The position numbers and the translations under genes were made by a program. Positions 50,607 through 58,306 of a DNA stretch of 64,000 nt are shown piece after piece. The notes under the pieces are model-generated. The model did no database searches, was not told the origin of the DNA, and saw nothing but the letters and a program-made list of their open reading frames with translations. Every line of letters begins with the position of its first letter. Position 1 is the stretch's first letter. Source of the DNA: Nannocystis punicea (lineage in GTDB: Bacteria; Myxococcota_A; Polyangia; Nannocystales; Nannocystaceae); contig NZ_CP114040.1 of the NCBI RefSeq assembly GCF_026965555.1, positions 7,006,001 through 7,070,000 of the forward strand. The letters run 5' to 3'.

Positions 50607-51125
50607 GTGCCTGACCCGCTCCCCTCGCGCCTCGCCCGCGCCGCGCGCGTGAGCTTCGGCGCCGGCCTGGCGATCGCTGTCTGTTCGGCCATGGCCTTGT
50701 GGACAGAGATGCCGTGGGTGTTCCCCTCGCTCGGGCCGACCGCCTTCCTCGCGTTCGTCGCCCCCGCGGCGCCGGCCAACCACCCGCGCCGCGTGCTCGT
50801 CGGCCACGCCATCGCCGTCGTGTCCGGGGCCGCGGCGGTGCGCCTGTTCGGCGTCGCCGACGTCCCGGCCGTGCTGGCCCAATTCGACCTCGCCCACCTC
50901 GGCGCCGTGACCTTCGCGATCGCGGCCACCGGCGGCCTCGCCGTCCTCCTCGACGCCGAGCACGCGCCCGCCGGCGCCACCACCTTGATCGTCGCCCTCG
51001 GCCTGATCCGCGACCCGCGCGACCTCGCCCTCATCGAGGCCGCAGTGCTCGTGCTCGTGCTCGTCTGCGCGGTCCTGCGGCGCCTCGGCCTCGGCCAGCC
51101 CCCGCCGCCCGCGACGGGTCCTTGA
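50607..51125 (+). CDS. HPP-family membrane protein
   Basis: 172 residues from GTG 50607. Four or so transmembrane helices: SFGAGLAIAVCSAMALWTE, the family signature FPSLGPTAFLAFVAPAAPANHPRRVLVGHAIAVV (S-L-G-P-T-A ... HPR), LGAVTFAIAATGGLAVLLDAEHAPAGATTLIVALGLI and a C-terminal LALIEAAVLVLVLVCAV. The name-giving HPP motif appears as HAPAG near residue 120 and NHPR. HPP proteins are integral membrane proteins of unclear transport role; some are nitrite transporters. The gene is followed by a GACATATGTCC-like element (51128-51145). Confidence 0.85.
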   Translation: MPDPLPSRLARAARVSFGAGLAIAVCSAMALWTEMPWVFPSLGPTAFLAFVAPAAPANHPRRVLVGHAIAVVSGAAAVRLFGVADVPAVLAQFDLAHLGAVTFAIAATGGLAVLLDAEHAPAGATTLIVALGLIRDPRDLALIEAAVLVLVLVCAVLRRLGLGQPPPPATGP

Positions 51126-51201
51126 AAACATGTCCCATCGGACATATGAATCGCCGGCGGGGCCCTTGTCGGCGGCCGCGAGACCAGCCCATACTCGAGG
51201 C

Positions 51202-51813
51202 ATGACATACGCCTCGCTCGTCCGCGCCGCCCTCGTCGCCGCCCTGCTCGCCGCCTGCTCGGAGCGGGACCCGCTCGACTCTGCCACCGACAGCGCCGGT
51301 CCGACCGGCGATCCGTCCGCCGGCCCGGGCAACATGTCTGAAGGGACAGACACGAGCACCGCCGAAAGCACCACCACCGACGACACCGCGCCGACCGGCA
51401 CGCTCACCGACGCCACCGGTACCACCGACGCTCCCACCACCTTGCCGATGACGGTGCCGGCCACGGCGACCGGCACCACCGGCGCGGGGCTCAGCCACGC
51501 GGTCGACATCCAGCCGATCTGGGACGCCAACTGCGTCACGAGCTGTCACACCCCCGGAGGGACCTCCGCCGCGTGGTTCGTCATCTCCGAGGACGCCCTC
51601 GGAGCGCTCGTCGATCAGCCTGCCCTCGAGCTGCCGTCGATGATGCTGGTCGCCCCCGGCGATCCCGAGGGCAGCTACCTCTGGCACAAGATCAACAACA
51701 GCCACATCGACGTCGGCGGTAACGGCACCGCGATGCCGCCGCCTCCAGGGAGCCTCTCCGTGGGCGACATCGACACCATCGGCCAGTGGATCCTCGCCGG
51801 CTGCCCTCCGTGA
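51202..51813 (+). CDS. Lipoprotein with atypical haem-like CxxxCH motif
   Basis: 203 residues; signal MTYASLVRAALVAALLAAC. Thr/Ala/Asp linker of about 80 residues, containing NMSEGTDTSTAES (an in-frame AACATGTCTGAAG element). The domain VDIQPIWDANCVTSCHTPGG has CxxxCH rather than CxxCH, then a conserved LWHKINNSHIDVGGNGTAMPPPPGSLSVGDIDTIGQWILAGC, which is the usual ending of small myxobacterial cytochrome-c-like lipoproteins, where the MPP Met is an axial ligand. Whether haem is attached is uncertain because of the extra residue. Confidence 0.8.
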   Translation: MTYASLVRAALVAALLAACSERDPLDSATDSAGPTGDPSAGPGNMSEGTDTSTAESTTTDDTAPTGTLTDATGTTDAPTTLPMTVPATATGTTGAGLSHAVDIQPIWDANCVTSCHTPGGTSAAWFVISEDALGALVDQPALELPSMMLVAPGDPEGSYLWHKINNSHIDVGGNGTAMPPPPGSLSVGDIDTIGQWILAGCPP

Positions 51814-52033
51814 GACCGGCCTCGGCCCGAGCGCCGAGGATGTCCCTGTCGCCCCTGGCGACTCGCCTGCGATGCGGCAGACAGGCCGCGGCGGCGTGGC
51901 CTCGACGCGGGGCCCCGGGCGTCGGGCGCGCTACGGGCCACCGCCCGTCCTCGGCCGCACGGCGCCGCGCGTGCGCAAGCGCTCGCTCCGCCCCCTGCCG
52001 CCGCGCCGCGCCCTTGTCTACACCTTCGGGGCC
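51814..52033. other. Intergenic region, no gene seen
   Basis: 220 bp; contains a short AGGATGTCCCTGTCGCC near 51836 related to the dispersed family. Otherwise featureless. Confidence 0.3.
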
Positions 52034-52609
52034 ATGACCCGCGCCGCGCTCGTCCTCGGCCTCGTCCTGTGCGCCTGCAAGGAGCCCACGGGTTCGAACA
52101 CGGGCGGGCTCGTGGTCGTGTCGGACACCTCGCCGACCGAGTTCGGTGACCCGCCCGAGTGCGGCACCACCGGCGGCGCGACCGACGGCACCGGCGGCGC
52201 GACCGACGGCACCGGCGACGCCGACCCGACCACGACTTCCGGACAGGTCCCCGAGGACATGTCCGAAGGGGAAGCCTTCTGCGCCGCCCTGACCTCGGCC
52301 CCGGCCTGCGACGGCGTCACCCACGGCGACGGCACCTGCCGCTGGCTCGACGTCGTCCCCGTCTACCCCGGCACCTGCGAGATCACCCAGCTGTTCCGCA
52401 CCTGCGTGTTCGTGCCCGCCGAGAGCGAGTGCCCGGTCCCGACCTCGTGCGACCAGATCGGCCTCGGCGTGTACGGCCGCCGCGGCTGCGACGGCGCCGT
52501 CGAGCTGATCATGGCCGGCCCGAGCGAGGGCCTGTGCGGCACGCCCGTGGGCTGGCCGCTGTGCGCCGGCGACGACCCCCCGCCCGAGTGCACCTGCGCC
52601 TGCTCCTGA
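52034..52609 (+). CDS. Cys-rich lipoprotein, unknown function
   Basis: 191 residues; signal MTRAALVLGLVLCAC. Linker with GGATDGTG repeats and QVPEDMSEGE, the latter encoded by GGACAGGTCCCCGAGGACATGTCC (about 52241-52264). Mature part has about 14 Cys: AFCAALTSAPACDGVTHGDGTCRWLDVV, RTCVFVPAESECPVPTSCDQIGLG, GLCGTPVGWPLCAG, ECTCACS. Resembles a family of short myxobacterial secreted disulphide proteins; no name assignable. Confidence 0.8.
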   Translation: MTRAALVLGLVLCACKEPTGSNTGGLVVVSDTSPTEFGDPPECGTTGGATDGTGGATDGTGDADPTTTSGQVPEDMSEGEAFCAALTSAPACDGVTHGDGTCRWLDVVPVYPGTCEITQLFRTCVFVPAESECPVPTSCDQIGLGVYGRRGCDGAVELIMAGPSEGLCGTPVGWPLCAGDDPPPECTCACS

Positions 52610-52626
52610 GCGGGGCCCGCCGCGGG

Positions 52627-52773
52627 GCGGCTCAGCACAACGCCACGGCTTCGTCAGGACCGTCAGCCTGTCCCATGGACCATGCCCTGGGGAACAGGCG
52701 GCTCCGCACGGCGCCGCGGCTTCGCCAGGGCTGTCCGCGCTTCCTGTCCCGCGGACCATGCCCTGCGGGACAG
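52627..52773. repeat. Two-copy tandem repeat between convergent genes
   Basis: Copies 52627-52697 and 52698-52773 (71 and 76 bp). Each contains CCTGTCCC-atgGACCATGCCCTG-GGGAACAGG-like palindromes, a relative of the dispersed hairpin. Lies in the convergent gap before the OmpA gene end. Confidence 0.85.
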
Positions 52774-52778
52774 CCGGC

Positions 52779-55088
52779 TCAGGGCGACGGCGGCGCGGCC
52801 TCGGCGCCCTTCTTCGGCGCCTTCGCCGGCTTGGCCGGGGCCGTGGGGGCGCCCTTGTAGCGGGTCACCTTGATCGCGGTGCGGTTGTTCTTGGCCCGAC
52901 CGGCGGCGGTCAGGTTGACCGCGACCGGGCTGTTGTCGCCGTAGCCGTTGGCGGTGACGCGCTCGGGGCTGACGCCCTTCGCCAGCAGCGCGCTGCGGAC
53001 CGCGTCGGCGCGCTCGCTGCTGCGCTGCTTCGGGTTGCCGCGGTCGTCCGTGTGGACCCCGATCTCGATCTCCTCGTACTCGGGGTGCGTGTTGAGGAAC
53101 GCCGCCAGCTGCTCGACGAGCGGCGCGCTCTTGTCGTCGACCCCGTTGGCCGAGGTGTACCTGATCGCCTTCTTGAGGCGCAGCTTCTTGCCCTTGCCGC
53201 TGACCAGCGGCGTCTCGACCGGCGTCGCCCGGCGCAGCGACTCCTTCACCGTCGTGAACTGCTCGCCCGGGGCCACCGTGAAGCGCAGCGACTTGTCCTC
53301 GAAGCCGGGCGCGCGGGCGATCGCGAAGTAATCGCCGGCCGGCAGCTCGAGGCGGATGAGGCCGCCCTCGGTGCTCGTGAACGGCTCGTCGACCCCGTTG
53401 CCCGAGACCGCCAGCGTGACCAGCACCGGCTGGCCCGCCTCGTCGGTGAACGCCCCGTCGAGGATCCCGACCGGCGGCGTGTTGGCGACGTCCATCGTGA
53501 TCGTGATCTGCGTGTCCTCGCCGGCCTTGATGTCCGCGGTCGCGTCCTTGGTGGCCTTGTTGGCCAGCTCGACCTGGATCGCCACCTGGCCCTCGGGGAA
53601 CCGGTAGCTGGTGAAGTTGCCCTGGTCGTCGGTGAGGATCGCGTTGCTGGCCGCGCCGGGGAACCGCACCTTGGCCCCGGGGACCGGCGCGCCGGTGCTG
53701 TCGAACACCTGGCCGACCACCCGACCCTCGACCACCGCGGGCGCGGGCAGCGGCTCGCTGGTGGCCGGAGCGGGCACCTCCTTGATCACCGGGTTGGGGT
53801 CGATCGACCAGCCGAGGCCGAGGATCACCTGCCACGGCGCCACCGGCGGGCCGTACTCGAAGTTGGGCGACACCATGCCGATGTCGACCGCCGCGTCGAG
53901 GTGCAGGCCGGCGATCACGTTGGCGCGCAGGCCGACGGTGCCCCACAGGCTCGAGCGCGGCAGCGGCGACGGCCTCGCGCCGGCCTGGAAGAACACCGGC
54001 ATCTCGGCGGTGGCGACGTCCCACGCGAGCTCGACGATCGGGTCGAGGCCGAACTTGCCCTCCTTGCCGAGGCGGACCGGGAAGTCGAGGCCGTAGCGCA
54101 TGCGCACGCGGCTCGGTGCCACGCCGAGGGCGAAGCGGGACACCTCGCGGCTGGTCGGGTCGGTGAACTTCTCGAAGTCGATCAGCTTGCTCGAGTTGTC
54201 GAGGATCCAGCCGATGTTGGTCGAGAACCGCACCGGCACCTGCTTCTTCGTCAGGTAGCGGACGTCGAGGGTGAACAGGAAGTCGATGTTGAAGTTGACC
54301 TTGTCGGTGAGCAGCCGGCTCGTGCCCGACAGCAGGCCGATGCCCATCTGACCGCCGAGGCCGATCGCGCCGCCCTTGACGAAGCGGTGCGCGCCCTTGA
54401 TGCCGAAGTCGAGGTCGCCGAGCGCGAACTGGTTGACTTGATCCTGGCGGCCGGGCTGCGCGCGAGCGTTGCGCGAGGCCTGGCTGTGCACCGCCAGGTA
54501 CACCTCGCCCCACTTGAACGGGCTGTAGCCGATGTTGACCGTGCCGCGCACGCGGCCCTGCTGGTCGGGCCCGTGCTCGTCGCTGTTGTAGATGAAACCT
54601 TCCTTGCGGAAGAAGTCAGTGTGAAGGCGGACGCGGACCGTGTGGCGCCCGCCGACGTCGGCCAGCGTGGTGTGATAGAGGCCGAGGCCGCCGCGCAGGC
54701 TGTTGACCGCCGGTTCGCGCCGCCCCTGGACATAGCCCGGCAGTTGCTCGCGGCTCAGCTCCTGCTTCGCGGCCGGGGCCGGCACCTCGACCTCGGGCCC
54801 GGGCGCCGGCGCCTCGGTCGTGGTGGTATTGGTACTTCCGGACAGGTCCCCGGAGACAGCCCCGCTCACCTCGCCACCGGCGGCCCCCTCGGCGCCTGCG
54901 GGCGGGGCGACGGCCCCTGGATCGCCGCTGGGCAACGTCGGCGGCGCGTCCCCTGGTGCGGCGGGCGGCGTCTCGCTGGCAGGTGGCGTCGTCGCGTCCG
55001 CGGGGAGCGGAGGCGGCTCCGCCGCGGAGGCGCGGAGGGGCAAGCCCAGGAAGATCCCCGAGAGCGCAAACAGCGAGGCGCGTCGCAT
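52779..55088 (-). CDS. OmpA-family outer-membrane protein with carboxypeptidase-regulatory-like domain
   Basis: 769 residues from ATG 55088. Signal MRRASLFALSGIFLGLPLRASA, then about 100 residues of Pro/Ala/Gly linker; about 150-430 are long amphipathic beta strands of a barrel (GLGLYHTTLADVGGRHTVRVRLHTDFF, GLDFPVRLGKEGKFGLDP, FRANVIAGLHLDAAVDIGM). About 480-560 is a carboxypeptidase-regulatory-like fold (VVGQVFDSTGAPVPGAKVRFPGAA). The C-terminal 120 residues are OmpA: EEIEIGVHTDDRGNPKQRSSERADAVRSALLAKGVSPERVTANGYGDNSPV, the peptidoglycan-binding Asp/Arg pattern. This combination matches the TraB type of myxobacterial outer-membrane exchange proteins, but no TraA partner is nearby, so that role is only possible. 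Confidence 0.9.
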   Translation of the reverse strand: MRRASLFALSGIFLGLPLRASAAEPPPLPADATTPPASETPPAAPGDAPPTLPSGDPGAVAPPAGAEGAAGGEVSGAVSGDLSGSTNTTTTEAPAPGPEVEVPAPAAKQELSREQLPGYVQGRREPAVNSLRGGLGLYHTTLADVGGRHTVRVRLHTDFFRKEGFIYNSDEHGPDQQGRVRGTVNIGYSPFKWGEVYLAVHSQASRNARAQPGRQDQVNQFALGDLDFGIKGAHRFVKGGAIGLGGQMGIGLLSGTSRLLTDKVNFNIDFLFTLDVRYLTKKQVPVRFSTNIGWILDNSSKLIDFEKFTDPTSREVSRFALGVAPSRVRMRYGLDFPVRLGKEGKFGLDPIVELAWDVATAEMPVFFQAGARPSPLPRSSLWGTVGLRANVIAGLHLDAAVDIGMVSPNFEYGPPVAPWQVILGLGWSIDPNPVIKEVPAPATSEPLPAPAVVEGRVVGQVFDSTGAPVPGAKVRFPGAASNAILTDDQGNFTSYRFPEGQVAIQVELANKATKDATADIKAGEDTQITITMDVANTPPVGILDGAFTDEAGQPVLVTLAVSGNGVDEPFTSTEGGLIRLELPAGDYFAIARAPGFEDKSLRFTVAPGEQFTTVKESLRRATPVETPLVSGKGKKLRLKKAIRYTSANGVDDKSAPLVEQLAAFLNTHPEYEEIEIGVHTDDRGNPKQRSSERADAVRSALLAKGVSPERVTANGYGDNSPVAVNLTAAGRAKNNRTAIKVTRYKGAPTAPAKPAKAPKKGAEAAPPSP

Positions 55089-55283
55089 ACGAGAGAAGCG
55101 TCCTCCAAACGCGGCACACCTGTCAAACCTTTGTGGCGATCCGCCCCCGGGCGTGCGGACGCGAGCACGGGAGTTTGGCCGGTGCACCACCAACTATTTT
55201 CGGACCATGCCGCCAGACTGCGACGGAAAGCGACAAACGCGGCGATTGAAGACCGAGGCCCCACGGCGTGCGATCATGCAGTC

Positions 55284-56738
55284 ATGTCGAACGCCTATCT
55301 CCCCGCCCGCGCGACGCGGCGCACGGCCCTGTGCCTTGGCCCCTGGCTCCTGATCGCCACCGCTTGCCCCTCGGACGGCACAACGACCACCGATTCGGCC
55401 ACGAGCGATCCGACCACCACGACCTCGACCTCGGGCACGACCGAGCCGGACGCCACGACCACCACGACCTCGGACACGCCGACCGGAACCGACCCGACCA
55501 GCGAGCCCCCGACGTCGACGAGCACCGGCCCCGCTCCCGCCGTCTGCGGCGACGGCGTCGTCGCCGACAGCGAAGTCTGCGACGACGGCAACGACGAGCC
55601 CGACGACGGCTGCAACAAGAAGTGCGAGAAGACCGGCGCAGTCTTGTGGACCTATACCCACAACGGCGCGGCCGACGAGGACGACATCATGGGCGCAGTC
55701 GCCATCGACCCCACCGGCAAGATCATCATCGTCGGCAACGAGGGCGTCACGCCGGCCGACACGGACATGCTGCTCATCGCCCTCAACCCCGACGGCACCG
55801 AGCTGTGGAAGAAGACCTACCCGGACATGAACGGGCTGCCCAACTACTTCAACGCGGTGGTGCTCGGCGACGACGGCACCATCTACGCCGCCGGCGTCGA
55901 GCAGACGGTGAAGGACGTGGCGTCGCCCGTGGTGCGCTCGTTCGACCCCGACGGCAACGAGGGCTGGACGTTCATCGAGCCGCCCGCCGACATGCTCGAC
56001 GCCTCGATCTCCGGCCTCTTGCTCGCCGACGGCGAGCTCTACTCTACCGGCGGCGAGGGCCTGACGGACAAGTCGGCGCAGCTGGTCGTGCGCCGCCACG
56101 ACCTCGCCACCGGCGAGGCCGAGTGGAAGGCGGCGACGCAGGCCGGCTTCGCGTACGCGAACGGCAACGGCATCGTCAAGACGGCCGACGGCGTGCTCGT
56201 CGCCGGGCTCGTCCAGGACGACAAGTACCTGAGCCGGCCGCTGATCGTCGTCGTCGACGACGGGGGCACGATCGTCAGCGAGGAGGTCGAGGATCACCCC
56301 GGCGGCGCCTGGTTCGACGCCGAGGCCGTGGGCGCGGGCGGCGACATCGCCCTCGTCGGTCGCCGGATGCCGGAGGGCGTCACCGGCTACGACTTCGGCC
56401 TGCGGCGCGTCGGCCCCGACCTCACGGTGCAGTGGACCGACATCTACGACCACGAATTCCTCTACGGCACCGGCTTCGGCCTCGGCGTCGGCCCGGACGA
56501 GCGGATCTTCGCCGCCGGCTTCCACGTCGCCCCGGGGCAGTTCAACGACGTGTTCGGCGCCCTCTACGCCGGCGACGGCGCCCGGCTGTGGACCCACACC
56601 TACAACAACGACGACATCGACCTCTACGACGAGGGCCGCGACGCCGCCTGGGGCCCGGACTTCCTGATCCTCGCCGGCAACTCGGACGTCCTCGGCGAGG
56701 GCGCCAACCTCTGGGTCCGCGCCTTCAAGGCGGACTGA
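55284..56738 (+). CDS. Lipoprotein with Myxococcus Cys-rich repeat and beta-propeller
   Basis: 484 residues from ATG 55284. Lipoprotein signal RATRRTALCLGPWLLIATAC, Thr-rich linker, then CGDGVVADSEVCDDGNDEPDDGCNKKC, the DUF4215/Myxococcus Cys-rich repeat. The body is about eight beta blades of PQQ/SBBP type: AVAIDPTGKIIIVGNEGVT, AVVLGDDGTIYAAGVEQT, GIVKTADGVLVAGLVQDD, GLGVGPDERIFAAGFHVA. Such proteins are typical cell-surface lipoproteins of Polyangia and Nannocystis; their roles are mostly unknown. The ATG is itself in a TCATGTCG context. Confidence 0.88.
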   Translation: MSNAYLPARATRRTALCLGPWLLIATACPSDGTTTTDSATSDPTTTTSTSGTTEPDATTTTTSDTPTGTDPTSEPPTSTSTGPAPAVCGDGVVADSEVCDDGNDEPDDGCNKKCEKTGAVLWTYTHNGAADEDDIMGAVAIDPTGKIIIVGNEGVTPADTDMLLIALNPDGTELWKKTYPDMNGLPNYFNAVVLGDDGTIYAAGVEQTVKDVASPVVRSFDPDGNEGWTFIEPPADMLDASISGLLLADGELYSTGGEGLTDKSAQLVVRRHDLATGEAEWKAATQAGFAYANGNGIVKTADGVLVAGLVQDDKYLSRPLIVVVDDGGTIVSEEVEDHPGGAWFDAEAVGAGGDIALVGRRMPEGVTGYDFGLRRVGPDLTVQWTDIYDHEFLYGTGFGLGVGPDERIFAAGFHVAPGQFNDVFGALYAGDGARLWTHTYNNDDIDLYDEGRDAAWGPDFLILAGNSDVLGEGANLWVRAFKAD

Positions 56739-56851
56739 TCTCGCTTTTTGCCGTATAATCTCGGCGACCCGACCGGTGGGCCGGGGCGCCGAATTTCCGG
56801 CCTTTCCACCGGCGCTTGTTCCGCCGCACATTGCCCGGGTAAAGTCACACC

Positions 56852-57790
56852 ATGGCCAAAGAGCTCGTGTACAACGCCACTCTCGTCGAGCGCGAGGACC
56901 TCACCCCCGCCCTCGCGGTGTTCCGGATCCGCCCCGACGAAGCGCTGCCCGGTGAGGGTTCGTGGTTCGTGCCCGGGCAATATCTCACGATCGGCCTCAA
57001 CAACACCGAGAAGCCCGAACTCGGCAGCGTGCGACGGCCGATGTCGATCGCCTCGGCCCCCGAGCGGCGCGACCTGGTCGAGTTCTACATCCGCTTCGTC
57101 GACAAGCCGGAGTCGGACAACCCGCTGACGCACCTGTTGTGGAAGACCCGCGTCGGCGACCGCATGTTCTTGCGCTCGCAGCCGGTCGGCAAGTTCACGG
57201 TCGAGGACACCATGGGCCACGACGCGCGGCTCAAGGTGTGCGTGGCCGCCGGCACCGGCCTGGCGCCATTCCTGTCGATGGTGCGCAGCAAGGTCAACCA
57301 GGACCCGGGCACGCGGCTCGACGACTGGGCGATCATCCACGGCGCCAGCTACAGCAAGGACCTCGGCTACCGCGACGAGCTCGAGCACCTGGCCGGCAAG
57401 CACGGCCTGCGCTACCTGCCCACCGTCAGCCGTCCGCGCGAGGAGACCCACTGGTCCGGCCACGTCGGCCGGGCCGAGGACTTCTTCCTGGCCGATCGCC
57501 TGCCTGGCCTCGAGGACAGCCTCGGCCTCGACCGCAACACCTTCCGCCCCGACCGCGTCGGCATCCTGATCTGCGGCCTCCAGGGCACCATCGGCGCCAC
57601 CATCGAGCGCCTGCTCCACCGCGGCTTCGTGCCCGACAACCGCAAGATCCGCCGCGCCCTCGAGATCCCCGAGGACATGCGGGCGCACACCTTCTACGAG
57701 GCGTACGACACCATCCCGCCGATCGACCTCAACGACGTCCCGCGGGTCGCCGAGCTCAAGTCGACCTTCCACGGCGCCGGCCGCGGCTGA
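56852..57790 (+). CDS. Ferredoxin--NADP reductase
   Basis: 312 residues. FAD-binding RRPMSIASAPE (RxxS variant of RxYS), a second contact FYIRFVDKPESDNPLTHLLWKTRVGDRMFL, and the NADP-binding VAAGTGLAPFLSMVRSKVNQ and CGLQGTIGATIERLL, with VYEAYDTI near the end. Plant-type FNR with reduced ferredoxin or flavodoxin and NADP. It lies alone and could supply electrons to the P450, far away at 6-8 kb, or to general metabolism. ATG has no strong Shine-Dalgarno. A large repeat array follows. Confidence 0.93.
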   Translation: MAKELVYNATLVEREDLTPALAVFRIRPDEALPGEGSWFVPGQYLTIGLNNTEKPELGSVRRPMSIASAPERRDLVEFYIRFVDKPESDNPLTHLLWKTRVGDRMFLRSQPVGKFTVEDTMGHDARLKVCVAAGTGLAPFLSMVRSKVNQDPGTRLDDWAIIHGASYSKDLGYRDELEHLAGKHGLRYLPTVSRPREETHWSGHVGRAEDFFLADRLPGLEDSLGLDRNTFRPDRVGILICGLQGTIGATIERLLHRGFVPDNRKIRRALEIPEDMRAHTFYEAYDTIPPIDLNDVPRVAELKSTFHGAGRG

Positions 57791-57816
57791 GCGCGCCGCG
57801 GCGCGGTGCCGACAAT

Positions 57817-58286
57817 GGCCCGAAGGACAGGTTCCTTCGGGCCTCGTCGCTGCCCGCTCGCCGGGATCCGTCGCCCGAGAACGCCCCGGGCCGGCAGGAC
57901 CAGTTGCCTTCGGGCCTTTTCGCTGCCCGCTCGCCGGGATCCGTCGCCCGAGAACGCCCCGGGCCCGCAGGACCAGTTGCCTTCGGGCCTTTTCGCTGCC
58001 CGCCTCGCCGGAATCCGTTGGCCGAGAACGTCTCGGGCCCGCAGGACCGGTTGCCTTCGGGCCTTTCGCTGCGCGCCTCGGCGTCGCCCCCGAGGCAGCC
58101 CTTCGGCCCGAAGGACGGGTCGCCTTGGTGCCTTTTCGCCGCGCGCATCGCTCGCGGTACCGGTCGCACCGGGCTCCGAGGACGGACGACCCGATTGGAG
58201 CGGCCCGGTCGCGGACGACGGGGCGCCGCGACCGCCGGGTCCGAGAAAGATCAATGGCCCGAAGGACATGTCCTTCGGGCCATTGA
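57817..58286. repeat. 73-bp tandem repeat array bounded by GGCCCGAAGGA hairpins
   Basis: Opens with a hairpin at 57817-57843 (11-bp arms GGCCCGAAGGA/TCCTTCGGGCC). Then three full units of 73-74 bp (57828-57900, 57901-57973, 57974-58047) and a partial fourth (58048-58077). Each begins CAG(T/G)TGCCTTCGGGCC and contains CGAGAACG(C/T)CCCGGGCC. The region closes with a perfect 36-bp palindrome at 58251-58286. Convergent intergenic position. Confidence 0.92.
58251..58286. terminator. Perfect 36-bp palindrome between convergent genes
   Basis: TCAATGGCCCGAAGGACA / TGTCCTTCGGGCCATTGA: every position pairs, centred on GGACATGTCC. It lies 20 bp before the stop of the ABC permease and after the FNR gene, so a two-way terminator is plausible, though no T-run is present. 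It is the longest perfect member of the dispersed family seen. Confidence 0.85.
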
Positions 58287-58306
58287 GCGGACCTCGCCGC
58301 GGCCGC

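Noticed and set aside
52779..55088. TraB (outer-membrane exchange) identity for the OmpA protein
   Set aside because: The barrel plus OmpA layout fits, but there is no TraA neighbour and no specific motif to separate it from other OmpA proteins.
57828..58077. 73-bp array as a CRISPR
   Set aside because: Units are contiguous with no unique spacers, and no cas gene is present.
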